This document shows, in pieces, positions 20,407-28,621 of a stretch of 64,000 nucleotides of DNA; positions within the stretch are counted from its first letter, which is position 1, and the number at the start of each line of letters is the position of its first letter. The translations under genes were made by a program, and so were the position numbers. The notes under the pieces were generated by a model. That model was not told the origin of the DNA, did not search any database, and was given only the letters and a program-made list of their open reading frames with translations. The DNA is from Chthoniobacterales bacterium (GTDB lineage Bacteria > Verrucomicrobiota > Verrucomicrobiia > Chthoniobacterales > UBA10450): positions 186,001 through 250,000 of the forward strand of contig DATENU010000024.1 in the NCBI GenBank assembly GCA_035274845.1. The letters are read 5' to 3'.

Positions 20407-21102
20407 CTATTTCGGCAAGCAGAGATCGATTCTTTCAACTAGTCCTCGTATGAACTCCTTGCACTCCCAGGAATAATCCGGTGCGATCGCTCTCGGCTCG
20501 CCGTGCGTATCAACGTCAGCTTCGTGTGCGATTTGGTTGCGGCGTTTGTTGTAGCGATCGAGCCGCGCGGCTATGTCGTCCCGTGTCGTCTTCGGGCCTT
20601 GCCACCGTATAGCGACGTCAGACAGGATGTCTGGGATACCGAGAATCTTAAATGCGTTGACCACTTTGTCGGGGGCCTGGAATGCTTTGAATCGCGCGAT
20701 TTTTTCGCGGATTTCTTCGGCGAGTAACCGCGGCCCGTTAGCTGCACGAACAAAGCGCAGGCTGTGTTGAACATCTTCTCGTTTTCTTGTAGGCATCACC
20801 GTTCCGACCGCATCTGCGAGGAGTTCCGAGACCATAAAGTCTTCATCGGCAAGCAGCGCCGGTAGATATGCTGCAAGTACGTCGTGCACATATGCATCAA
20901 GGGCGCCCACGGCCGAAACGACCGTTGCTCTAGGCAGCCACAGCAAATAGTCATTCGCCTTTGAGAGGGCTCCTCGACGTCCCAGATTCTTGCGCTGTCT
21001 AAGCTCGTAGTACATATCGAGGTACTTCTCTGCTCCCACTAAGTTCCTCCGGAACTTCTGAAGCGGGGAAACGCGAAATCGGAGGCGAACCTTCGTCGTC
21101 AT
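20407..21102 (-). CDS. HEPN-domain protein (RiboL-PSP-HEPN-like), probable RNase
   Basis: 231 residues from ATG at 21102. The frame stays open to 21201, but that part reads through a dispersed repeat end (21172-21201), so the shorter start is preferred. The helical protein contains ..GALDAYVHDVL.. in the first HEPN helix region and the catalytic R-x4-H motif RNQIAH (Arg188, His193). HEPN proteins with this motif are metal-independent RNases, common in toxin-antitoxin and phage-defence loci. It is convergent with the large TPR protein gene, with a 61-bp gap. Confidence 0.78.
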   Translation of the reverse strand: MTTKVRLRFRVSPLQKFRRNLVGAEKYLDMYYELRQRKNLGRRGALSKANDYLLWLPRATVVSAVGALDAYVHDVLAAYLPALLADEDFMVSELLADAVGTVMPTRKREDVQHSLRFVRAANGPRLLAEEIREKIARFKAFQAPDKVVNAFKILGIPDILSDVAIRWQGPKTTRDDIAARLDRYNKRRNQIAHEADVDTHGEPRAIAPDYSWECKEFIRGLVERIDLCLPK

Positions 21103-21171
21103 TATCTTGCTATTCAATGCGATCGAGGTCGTACCCGCAACACTCAGTTCGATGCCGCATTCGGCACGGGG

Positions 21172-21201
21172 AGGGGGTCGCGTCAAAACATTAACATTCA
21201 A
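21172..21201. repeat. GGGGTCGCGTC repeat end, copy 1
   Basis: The segment GGGGTCGCGTCAAAACATT recurs as GGGGTCGCGTCTAAACATT at 22706-22735. Both lie just upstream of a minus-strand nuclease gene and about 190-260 bp before an acyl-CoA synthetase fragment. It resembles the ends of REP-type elements mobilised by IS200-like transposases; that comparison is from memory. Confidence 0.6.
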
Positions 21202-21359
21202 ATCAGCTCACTTTTCTCTGGAGCCCGTCGCCCGGATCACTTCTTTGGTTTACCTTCCTCGCCGCGGACTTCCCGGGCGCCCTTCTTTGCGTTGGTGCCA
21301 CTCAGTCTGCCCGCCACGGCGGGCGAACAAATCTGGGTGAATTACTCACTGGGGAGAGA

Positions 21360-21557
21360 TCGCGGGCCGTTGCGCTCGCAAAAACATATTTCTGGATTTT
21401 GCCGGTCGCGGTTTTGGGGAACTCGGGGACGAAGGTCACGCCGTGCGGCGCTTTGAAGTGGGCGAGGTTGGCGCGCGCAAAATCGCGGAGCTCGCCCTCA
21501 TCGGCGTGCGCGCCTTGCTTGAGAACAACAACGGCGTGCGGGGCTTCGCCCCATTTT
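21360..21557 (-). pseudogene. Acyl-CoA synthetase 3'-end fragment, copy 1
   Basis: Reading the minus strand gives a C-terminal stretch of an AMP-binding acyl-CoA synthetase: an ADEGELRDFAR-like helix, then HFKAPHGVTFVPEFPKT and TGKIQKYV, where the lysine of GKIQK is the adenylation lysine of the family. The rest of the enzyme (about 450 residues) is absent. Two more copies are at 22969-23195 and 24004-24117. It is a remnant, not a gene. Confidence 0.8.
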
Positions 21558-21668
21558 TCAGGGTCTCCAAGGGATTAGAGCTAAATATCGATACTTGGAC
21601 CCGACCCCGATGCCCCATAAGGTCAACATCGCGTCACCACACCAAGACGCGCATCGGCGCTACATCTT

Positions 21669-22625
21669 CTAATTTGGGTCGACTGGAAGAAGCCCTACTT
21701 TCTTACCCGTAACGGTGAGTTCTAATATCCCCGTATAGATCAGCTTCTGAAACGTCTCACTTGCCGCATTGCTGGTTCGAACAAACGTGCTTTTCGCTTG
21801 GATCGTAAGCGTTCGCGACTTCGGAAGGATGTCACCCGGACCAACCGACTTCATTTCTCCATCGAAGACCATCTTCCATCCTTGGACCTTGGCTTGTCCC
21901 GCAGGCTCGTCGACCAGTCCTTCAAAATGAAGACGTCCAGAACGAATGCCTCGGATTAGCTTTGCGTTGACCGATATTCCCAGTCTTACGACTTCCGGGC
22001 GCGCTGAAGTTGTGCACGCGACTTCGCACGTCCACGGCCCCTCTTTCCTTTTGGCGGGATCATTGGCGACATCCCACATTTGCCTTATCGCCTCACCAAG
22101 AGGGACAGCAGCTTGGCGTGGCGACAACCGGAAATCGTTTTCCTCGTCGGTTATTATCGGTTCTTTGGTGCCATCTGCGTGGGCAAAATAGGCTGCGATC
22201 GGCGTCAATTCCCAGATTTCTAAGAGGGCAGACGTTCTTAGGCCGATACCATCCAACCAGTCATGTTTTTGCGTATCGACATATCGATAGAGACTAACAT
22301 TTTTCTTCTTTGCGAGAGAGTGCGCCGTTTCGGAAAACCCGGCCCGGGAAACCATAATTCCGATGTGTGCGCCAACGTCCTCCATCAGGCCAGCAAAAGC
22401 CGCCACATCATTGACATCGGGCTTACTGCTCCAGTTCTTGCAATCCACGATAATCAATACTTCTTCGGTCGAGACTGTTGCACGAATGCAAATGTCCACC
22501 TGGCGCTTTCGACCGAGCTTGCCGAATATCCGCTCGTTCGTCGTCACTTTTACATCGCCACCAAAACTTCTCTGAAGCCGGGCAACAATAGCCTCAAATT
22601 CTTGCCAGCTAATCGTCTCGCTCAT
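21669..22625 (-). CDS. Mrr-type restriction endonuclease-like protein
   Basis: 318 residues. The N-terminal 130 form a PD-(D/E)XK domain of the Mrr_cat type: WQEFEAIVARL helix, RQVDICIR with Asp44, then LIIVDCKNW with Asp61 and Lys63 as the (D/E)xK pair. Known Mrr-like proteins cut DNA, often modified DNA. The remaining 190 residues are not recognised and may recognise the target. It is transcribed toward acyl-CoA synthetase fragment 1 and lies between two copies of that fragment, inside the block bounded by the ntrC repeats. Confidence 0.82.
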   Translation of the reverse strand: MSETISWQEFEAIVARLQRSFGGDVKVTTNERIFGKLGRKRQVDICIRATVSTEEVLIIVDCKNWSSKPDVNDVAAFAGLMEDVGAHIGIMVSRAGFSETAHSLAKKKNVSLYRYVDTQKHDWLDGIGLRTSALLEIWELTPIAAYFAHADGTKEPIITDEENDFRLSPRQAAVPLGEAIRQMWDVANDPAKRKEGPWTCEVACTTSARPEVVRLGISVNAKLIRGIRSGRLHFEGLVDEPAGQAKVQGWKMVFDGEMKSVGPGDILPKSRTLTIQAKSTFVRTSNAASETFQKLIYTGILELTVTGKKVGLLPVDPN

Positions 22626-22705
22626 TTTACGTCTTATCTTCTAAAGGGCCCGGTAATGTCCATTCGTCCGGCCGCTGCACAAATTGTTTGGGCGGAGGAA
22701 AACGA

Positions 22706-22735
22706 GGTAGGGGTCGCGTCTAAACATTTGACATT
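22706..22735. repeat. GGGGTCGCGTC repeat end, copy 2, in a 343-bp gene-free stretch
   Basis: Second copy of the motif at 21172. The stretch 22626-22968 has no convincing gene. A further matched segment (CTTTGGTTT flanks, 22809-22858 against 21224-21271) shows that a longer unit ending in the acyl-CoA synthetase fragment was duplicated and has decayed. Confidence 0.6.
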
Positions 22736-22968
22736 TGTTCGGCGGACTTCGGCAGAACGCCGGATTGGCGGGCGCGTATGCTTCTATCGACGCCATCCTT
22801 TTCGCTGAAGGCGGTCGCCAGATTCACTCCTTTGGTTTCGCCTTCTTAATGCGGACTCTAACGAAAGGTCGGTCATCGCAGTCGGTAACCGGGGGTCAGT
22901 CCTTTTTTCCTGCATTCTCAGTCTCTTGGAAGCCACCCGGACGGGCATTCAAACCTGGGAGAATCGCT

Positions 22969-23195
22969 TACTGCCGAGAGATTGCAGAGCGTTGCGCTCG
23001 CAACACGTATTTCTGGATTTTGCCGGGCGCGGTTTTTGGAAGCTCGGGGACGAAGGTCACCCGGTGCGGCGCTTTGAAGTGGGCAAGATTCTCGCGCGCG
23101 AAATCGCGGAGCTCGCCCTCATCCGCCTGCGCGCCGTGCTTGAGCACCACAAAGCATGCGGCGCTTCGCAACGGCATGCCTTGTTCAGCAACCAC
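22969..23195 (-). pseudogene. Acyl-CoA synthetase 3'-end fragment, copy 2
   Basis: About 70 codons are open and match the extreme C-terminus of an AMP-binding acyl-CoA synthetase (VVLKHGAQADEGEL, HFKAPHRVTFVPELPKT, GKIQKYVL). It is the best preserved of the three copies in this block and stops at the natural end of the protein. The start codon is a chance ATG. No catalytic N-terminal domain is present, so no enzyme can be made. Confidence 0.85.
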
Positions 23196-23246
23196 CGTTA
23201 TTCAGCAACCACCGCTACTTGGCAACCAGCCTTCGGAGATTGGCAG

Positions 23247-23258
23247 ACTTTGCAAAGT
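23247..23258. promoter_or_regulatory. Palindrome ACTTTGCAAAGT upstream of the HTH gene
   Basis: A perfect 12-bp palindrome 28 bases before the start of the winged-helix regulator gene at 23286. Three further copies follow the gene at 23860, 23899 and 23958. The position next to a regulator suggests an operator, but repeated copies downstream also fit a dispersed repeat. Confidence 0.6.
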
Positions 23259-23285
23259 GTGTGACGGTCACAGGAATTTGAAGCC

Positions 23286-23843
23286 GTGCCGTCTTCTCCC
23301 CAGCCGACTCTTTGGCGCACCTGTCGGGTGCTGGCCAGCCGGAAACGCCTTCAGATGCTCGCCTGCCTGATCCGCCACCCAGGCCAGACGGTCTCTGCGG
23401 TCGCGCAACAGACAAGGTTGTCGATGCCGGCCGCCAGTCAATACCTGCGCGCCTTGGAAACGCGAGGATTGCTCACTTGCCGGCGCGTCGCCAAGCGGGT
23501 GGAATACCGGCCGGCGCCAGCCACGAGCGACAGTGCCGGTGCGGAAATTGTCGACGCCCTGCGCCTGGCCTTCGGGCGAGGAGAACAGCCGGCCGACGCG
23601 ATCTTCAAACTAGCGACGGCCTTCACCCATCCGCGACGAATTGAAGTGTTTCGCGCTTTGAAGAAGGGCGCGGCATCGTTTGCCAAACTGCAAGCCGCGA
23701 CCCACATCTCGGCGCGAGCTTTGGCCCGGCATCTTTCGAAACTCAAGTCGAGAGGGTTTGTGAAGAGGGAGAAGCAAATTTGGATGCTGAACGTCCCCAG
23801 GCATCCGCTCGCCCGTGCCTTGGCCCGTCTGGCAAGAGGATAG
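23286..23843 (+). CDS. Tandem winged-helix (ArsR-like) transcriptional regulator
   Basis: 185 residues with two winged-helix units. The first (about 15-75) contains RKRLQMLACLIRHPG and SMPAASQYLRALETRGLL; the second (about 108-170) contains PRRIEVFRALKKG and SARALARHLSKLKSRGFV. Both have the ArsR-type helix-turn-helix layout. No metal-binding cysteine cluster is visible. The gene is flanked by four near-identical palindromic sites (one upstream, three downstream), which are candidate operators. A dimer-like single chain with two DNA-binding domains is unusual for ArsR. The target genes are unknown. Confidence 0.75.
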   Translation: MPSSPQPTLWRTCRVLASRKRLQMLACLIRHPGQTVSAVAQQTRLSMPAASQYLRALETRGLLTCRRVAKRVEYRPAPATSDSAGAEIVDALRLAFGRGEQPADAIFKLATAFTHPRRIEVFRALKKGAASFAKLQAATHISARALARHLSKLKSRGFVKREKQIWMLNVPRHPLARALARLARG

Positions 23844-23859
23844 GTCGATCGAGAGTCAG

Positions 23860-23969
23860 ACTTTGCAAACCACGCCGAACAGCGCCGCAGGAGAGTCAGC
23901 TTTGCAAAGTGTGCTTTACGGGACGTGTGTGCCTCACAGGGCGCGGCGCAAAGTCAGACTTTGCAAAGT
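23860..23969. repeat. Three spaced copies of the TTTGCAAA palindrome
   Basis: AGTCAGACTTTGCAAA-type sites begin at 23860 (imperfect right half), 23899 (GCTTTGCAAAGT) and 23958 (perfect ACTTTGCAAAGT). The longer shared core AGTCAG.CTTTGCAAAGTGTG shows a repeated unit at about 40-60 bp spacing. Together with 23247 they bracket the winged-helix gene. Confidence 0.75.
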
Positions 23970-24003
23970 GTGCCGCAAGCGGGCGGACGGTCCTGTCTCA
24001 CTG

Positions 24004-24117
24004 AAGAAAGATCGCAGGCCGTTGCGCTCGCAAAACGTATTTCTGGATCTTGCCGGTCGCCGTTTTGGGGAGCTCGGAGACGAAGGTCACACGGTGCGGC
24101 GCGTTGAAGTGGACGGA
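24004..24117 (-). pseudogene. Acyl-CoA synthetase 3'-end fragment, copy 3
   Basis: The last 38 or so codons of the same acyl-CoA synthetase C-terminus (VTFVSELPKTATGKIQKYVL-like). Homology breaks at about 24117, directly against a fragment of an ntrC 5' end. It is the shortest of the three copies. The junction of two unrelated gene fragments is evidence of recombination. Confidence 0.8.
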
Positions 24118-24120
24118 GCC

Positions 24121-24178
24121 GCAATCAGGATCCTGCTCATCAGTTAAACGATGAACCGCGTTTCCGACGTGCTGTCAA
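24121..24178 (-). pseudogene. ntrC 5'-end fragment, right copy of the direct repeat
   Basis: Read on the minus strand it encodes MSRILIA followed by unrelated codons, and its leader matches the leader of the ntrC gene at 16529-16567. Identity over 58 bases is about 88 percent by eye. The rest of a second regulator gene is missing. Confidence 0.78.
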
Positions 24179-24328
24179 TCAGGCGCTTGCTCAAGTTCAT
24201 TGAAATGCGCTTCAGGGTTCCGTGAAATTTTCAGCGCCAAAATTCCTTTTTTTTGCCTTGCCGCTCCATTCCCGAATTCCTAGCGTGGCGGCTGAACCTC
24301 ACCCTCACCCCTCTCCCACGAGATAACT

Positions 24329-25979
24329 ATGAAACCCACCGGAATCACGCGCAGGCGTTTTCTCGAAACCACCGCCGCGACCGCAGGCGCCGCCATGTTG
24401 CCACTCGGCGCGCTCGCGCAAACCAAGGCCAAGTTCCGGCGATACAACGTCATGAGCGCCGGCGGCAAGAAAGCGCTGGCGAGTTATGCCAGGGGCGTGA
24501 AGGCCATGCTCGCGCTGAAGGCGGACCATCCGCAGAATTGGTTCCGCAATGCCTTTATCCACCTGATGGATTGCCCCCCACGGCAATTGGTGGTTCTATG
24601 TCTGGCACCGCGGTTATCTCGGCTATTTCGAAGAGACCATTCGCAACCTGAGCGGCGACCCGACCTTCGCGATTCCCTATTGGGATTGGACGACCTTGCC
24701 CGAGATCCCCGCTGCCATGTTCGACGGCCTCCTGACGCCTCGCGACATGGGGTTCGAGCCTTACACCGGCAACCTCGGGCGCTTCACTGCTTTTGCTAAG
24801 CCCGCTCTCGAGAAATACTGGAATAGCCTTACTCCGGCCCAAAAAAACCAGCTCAACGTCCGTGGTTACACGGAATTCGAGCTCCTCTGGAACGATGTCA
24901 CAGGCTATAGCCCTAAAAACCAATTCGGGATCTCGGGCAACATGGGCTACGCCATCACCTGTGGAGCGCGGTATCTCACTCGCGACAATCCGAAGCTCGA
25001 CAAAAAAACCGCCTATGACGTGTCCCCCCGGATTGTCCACAGCGGGTTGTTACCAAAGGATTTTTACAGCTCGGACGACAAGCTGAGCTTCACCAGTTCC
25101 AAGACTCCTTCGCATAACACTCAGCCGGACAGTTCGACGGAGTTCTCCATCCTGGAAGGGTTCCCGCATAACAAGGTTCACAATTACATCGGCGGTGTCG
25201 GCCCGATCGATCCCGGACCGTACGGCAACATGACGAACTTCCTGTCGCCGGTCGATCCGATCTTCTTCCTGCACCACTCGAATATGGACCGGCTCTGGGA
25301 TGTCTGGACGCGCAAACAGCAGGCACTGAAGCTGCCCTGGCTGCCCACTGGGCAGGATCTCGAAACGCTCTCCAAAGAGCTGTTCCTGTTTTACGTCAAC
25401 GGCAAAGGTCAATACGTGGGCGAAAGCAAGGCGGGAGAATATTTGAACATGGACCGGTTTGGGTATGACTATGAGCCCGGCTTCGGCGAAGAAATTATCA
25501 AAGCGCCTGAGGAGGTGACCACCCGCGCGAATCAGCCATCGCCGGTCTCAAAAGGAACCGTGCAAGCCAATAACGCGTCCGTCCCGGTGGTCGCTGACTC
25601 CATTCAAAAGCACATTGACGCAAAGAAACCCGCACTTTTCGCGAAGATCACCCTCCCACGTCCCGATATGAGTTCGTCCCTAACCCGCGAATTTGACGTC
25701 TTCGTCGGCGCCCCGGACAACGCCGGGGAGCTGAATGAGGACAGCCCCCATTTCGCAGGGACCATCGCGTTTTTCGGCAAGATGCCCAGCATGGAGGGCA
25801 TGCCGATGGATGCAACCTTTACGGTCCCGCTGCCCAATGCGCCGCAGGCCTTTGCGGAAGCTCTTGCCGCCACCCCGGACAGGACGGCCCCGGCTAACGT
25901 TAAAGTCCGTGTCGTGCCTTCTCACGGCCCACGGGAAAAGATGCCGACGCTCAAGGCGGTCTCAATCCACTCCTTGTAG
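24329..25979 (+). pseudogene. Tat-exported tyrosinase (polyphenol oxidase), one-base frameshift
   Basis: The product begins with a twin-arginine signal (ITRRRFLETTAATAGAAMLP) and continues as a type-3 copper enzyme. After MDCP the frame is lost in a run of six C at 24574-24579. Removing one C restores the reading DCPHGNWWFYVWHRGYLGYF (CuA histidines) and joins the downstream frame, which is open to 25979. That part contains the CuB region FLHHSNMDRLWDVW and a C-terminal domain. Both halves are otherwise intact, about 550 residues in total. Tyrosinases oxidise phenols to quinones. The shift may be a real null mutation, a slippery site or a sequencing error in the homopolymer. The adjacent small exported protein gene starts 5 bases later. 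Confidence 0.85.
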
Positions 25980-25984
25980 CTGCG

Positions 25985-26371
25985 ATGTTCAGGATCGTAA
26001 CCGCGTTTGCCTTCGTTGCGCTCCTCGTCCGATTTGCAGGCGCCGCGGACTGGCGCGAGGTCGATTCGATTCTGCCCCGCGCCCTGGAAGCGGGCGAGAC
26101 CGCGTTCATCCAGGTGCAAGTAGGAACGCTCGCGCGTGGAAAAGAGATTGAAGTCACGACGACTTCGGAACACGAGCTCGGCGTCATTTCTCCTCACGGA
26201 ATCCGCACCGGACAAGAGGCCGGGATTTATACTTTGCCAGTCCCGTCAGAATTCATCGTCAACGGCCACATCATCGTCCGGCTGTCGCTGAGTTATCGTG
26301 GCGCCCATCGCGCCCCGACCAACGAGGAGGTAAAGAGCGTCCGCGTGAAGATCGCCGGCGGAGAGAAATAG
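25985..26371 (+). CDS. Small exported protein linked to the tyrosinase
   Basis: 128 residues. A clear signal peptide (FRIVTAFAFVALLVRFAGAA) is followed by a beta-rich domain with no cysteines or copper ligands in an obvious cluster. I do not recognise a named family. It starts 5 bases after the tyrosinase stop, so it is translationally linked and probably acts with it in the periplasm, for example as a stabilising or copper-loading partner. That role is inference. ATG at 25985 is the only reasonable start. Confidence 0.75.
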   Translation: MFRIVTAFAFVALLVRFAGAADWREVDSILPRALEAGETAFIQVQVGTLARGKEIEVTTTSEHELGVISPHGIRTGQEAGIYTLPVPSEFIVNGHIIVRLSLSYRGAHRAPTNEEVKSVRVKIAGGEK

Positions 26372-26433
26372 GAGCTCCCCCCGCCGACTCGCCGAGCCGT
26401 TGAAATAAAGGAAGCCGTCAGAACAGCCCCTGA

Positions 26434-27258
26434 TTATTGACTGGCCGCTTTTTCCGCCCGCTCGAGGAGTCGCGGTGCCTCCATTTTCTCTGCCCATGCG
26501 GCGAATGCCGGAGTGGGCCCGCGCCAGCGGAGGGTTTCGACATTTTTGAAGAGCGGCGCGTCGGTGCGCAGGGTCGCAAGCTTCTTGAACAGCAGCGCGA
26601 GCTTTCGCTGTTGGCCCAGAATGTTTGGCGGAAACTTTTCAATCGGGCCGTAGCGGTTCAAAAGCTCGGCGGCGCCTTTCATGCCGATTCCGGGAATGCC
26701 TGGATAGCCGTCCGCCGCATCACCCACGAGCGCGAGCAGATCGGGGATGAGCGGCGGATCGACGCCGAATTTTTCGCGGATCGCGGCGGCATCGCGAATG
26801 ATCTTGCGGCGACCATCGATCTGGACGACGCGCGTATCCCGGACGCATTGCCCCAGGTCTTTGTCCGGCGTCCAGATCGCGACTTTCTCCACCTTCTTGT
26901 TCTTCGACGCAATGTGCGCCGCCGACGCGAGCGCATCATCAGCTTCGAGCTCAATCATCGGCCAGACGACAACGCCCATCGCGGCCAGTGCTTCTTCGAG
27001 CGGATGGAACTGCGCCCAGAGCGCCGGCTCGATCCCGTCGCCAGTCTTGTATCCTGTCCAAAGCCGATTCCGAAACGACTCGATCACGTGGTCCGTGCCG
27101 ACGCCGATGTACATGTCACCCGTCTCAATCATCTGCAGGACGCCTTGGAGCACCCCAACCACGGCGCCGTAAGGCCGGTCGGCGCCTTTGGTGAAACGTC
27201 GCAACCCGTAGAAGTGCCGGAAGAGCTCGTACGTGCCGTCAATGAGATGGACCACCAT
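26434..27258 (-). CDS. 5'-3' exonuclease (PIN/H3TH, Pol I N-terminal-like)
   Basis: 274 residues, the size of a stand-alone flap-type exonuclease. Acidic metal ligands are visible in HLIDGTYELFRHFYG (start), IELEADDALAS (about 103-113) and WTPDKDLGQCV (about 127-137). The helix-three-turn-helix region GDAADGYPGIPGIGMKGAAELL (read in two parts: GDAADGYPGIPG and IGMKGAAELL) lies at about 183-204. These are the hallmarks of the 5'-3' exonuclease domain of DNA polymerase I, which removes RNA primers and flaps. No polymerase domain follows. The gene lies between unrelated genes with no sign of an operon. Confidence 0.9.
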   Translation of the reverse strand: MVVHLIDGTYELFRHFYGLRRFTKGADRPYGAVVGVLQGVLQMIETGDMYIGVGTDHVIESFRNRLWTGYKTGDGIEPALWAQFHPLEEALAAMGVVVWPMIELEADDALASAAHIASKNKKVEKVAIWTPDKDLGQCVRDTRVVQIDGRRKIIRDAAAIREKFGVDPPLIPDLLALVGDAADGYPGIPGIGMKGAAELLNRYGPIEKFPPNILGQQRKLALLFKKLATLRTDAPLFKNVETLRWRGPTPAFAAWAEKMEAPRLLERAEKAASQ

Positions 27259-27390
27259 TTCGCCACCAACTCTACCTCACGGCTCAAGCTGCCGCCGTGG
27301 CTACAGCGTTCGTCCTCGTTCGTAAACTCTGTTTGGGAACGCACTTGTCCCCGCAACTCCGTTGCTTCGTCATTCGTAATTGGTCATTCG

Positions 27391-28119
27391 TCATTTCATC
27401 AGCTTCTCCGGAAAATGCGCGTGCTGCTCCCGTCGCAGAATGAGCTGCTGACGCCAGCGTAACGTCCGCCCCGGGTTCCTCGGATCCCAGCCTTTTGGAT
27501 TTGGCAACACCGCTGCCAGCATGGCCGATTGCTCCCGCGTCAGCCCGCGCGCACTGACGCCGAAATAATGCTGCGACGCCGCTTCCACGCCGTAAACTCC
27601 GCGCCCCATCTCGATCACGTTCGCATACAGCTCCAGGATTCGCCGTTTGGGCAGCAGCATTTCCATCCAGATCGTGTAGTATGATTCCAATCCTTTCCTG
27701 ATCCAGGAGCGTCCCTGCCACAGAAAAATCGACCGCGCGCATTGATTCGTGATCGTGGACGCCCCCCGCACCGGTTTCCCGTTCCGCTCCGCCTTTTCCA
27801 TCGCGCGATCCATCTCTTCCCAATCAAACCCAAAATGCCGGAAGAACCGCTGATCTTCCGATATCCAAAGGTGCTTCAAAAACATCTCCGGAATCTGCGA
27901 CAACGGAACCCAGCGATAGCGTAACGGAGCCTTCGGCCCGCTCGACGACACCTGCTCAATCCACATCGGCAATGTCCGCGGCGGATTGACAGATCGCACC
28001 ACTGCCACCTGCAAAGCCGGGATGAGGAGCAAAACTACCAACCCGACCAGGAGCCATTTCCAACGGCGCTTACGACCGCGCGAGGCGGACTTCTTTTGGC
28101 GCTCTTTCTTTTTCGACAT
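27391..28119 (-). CDS. mtgA: Monofunctional peptidoglycan glycosyltransferase MtgA
   Basis: 242 residues from ATG at 28119 (MSKKKERQKK). The frame is open 64 codons further, but that extension is not typical and the basic start followed by a membrane helix (about 22-44) is. GT51 motifs are present: EDQRFFRHFGFDW with the catalytic glutamate, GASTITNQCARSIFLW, RKGLESYYTIWMEML and KRRILELYANVIEMG. It polymerises lipid II into glycan strands at the outer face of the inner membrane and lacks a transpeptidase domain, which defines MtgA rather than a bifunctional PBP. Confidence 0.92.
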   Translation of the reverse strand: MSKKKERQKKSASRGRKRRWKWLLVGLVVLLLIPALQVAVVRSVNPPRTLPMWIEQVSSSGPKAPLRYRWVPLSQIPEMFLKHLWISEDQRFFRHFGFDWEEMDRAMEKAERNGKPVRGASTITNQCARSIFLWQGRSWIRKGLESYYTIWMEMLLPKRRILELYANVIEMGRGVYGVEAASQHYFGVSARGLTREQSAMLAAVLPNPKGWDPRNPGRTLRWRQQLILRREQHAHFPEKLMK

Positions 28120-28279
28120 CTTCGCCAAGAGACCGCGGTGGCACCCCTCGCGCAACCAAGGGTCAGTCTGCGATCGTGCGAAGTCGCTCAACCGCGCTGA
28201 AAACGATTTCGAAAAGGGCCGCCTTAATGCATCAATGGTTTGCGGCGAATCGGCGCATACCACCTGCGCAAGTTCGCAG

Positions 28280-28507
28280 CTACGATTTGAGCAAAGCCTC
28301 CATTGCCTCAAAGGCGAGATGCCTGGGCCGCGCCCGCCCCTGTTCCCATTCCTGCAAGGTGCGCCTTGATATCCGCAGCTTCAAAGCAGCTTCGCTCTGG
28401 GAGAAGTTGTTCTTCTTGCGCCATTCGTAAAGACGCTCGCCAAACGGAACCGGCACCGACGACGCCCTCGCCTTTCGCTTCATGACCCGCCGCACCCGAC
28501 AGCTCAT
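28280..28507 (-). CDS. XRE-family transcriptional regulator (75 aa)
   Basis: A short DNA-binding protein: basic N-terminus, then FGERLYEWRKKNNFSQSEAALKLRISRRTLQEWEQG (read in halves), a classic helix-turn-helix of the XRE/Cro type with W instead of the usual Y in ..QEWEQGR. AGGAGG lies 8 bases before the ATG, a strong ribosome site. Two matching palindromic operators lie upstream (28531-28553 and 28622-28638), so autoregulation is likely. No partner toxin or divergent gene is visible within 290 bp. Confidence 0.85.
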   Translation of the reverse strand: MSCRVRRVMKRKARASSVPVPFGERLYEWRKKNNFSQSEAALKLRISRRTLQEWEQGRARPRHLAFEAMEALLKS

Positions 28508-28530
28508 TGAACACCTCCTGGCTTAGCAAT

Positions 28531-28553
28531 CATATACGTGACCCACGTATATG
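28531..28553. promoter_or_regulatory. Operator 1, perfect inverted repeat
   Basis: CATATACGTG and CACGTATATG are perfect inverted 10-bp arms with a 3-base spacer (ACC). It starts 24 bases before the XRE gene ATG, a position suited to repression of that gene's promoter. Confidence 0.85.
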
Positions 28554-28621
28554 AGCGAAGGGTGAAACCAGACATTGGTCGCTCAAGCCCACGCCGCGAC
28601 GCGGTCGCGGGCCCTGGCGAT

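Noticed and set aside
23860-23969. CRISPR array
   Set aside because: Only three short palindromic units with unequal gaps and no cas genes.
24329-24799. Separate small Tat-exported protein
   Set aside because: After the C run the frame loses all family similarity, while the other frame continues the tyrosinase without a break.
27391-28311. Longer MtgA start at 28311
   Set aside because: The 64-residue extension is polar and cysteine-containing; the start before the membrane helix at 28119 fits the family.
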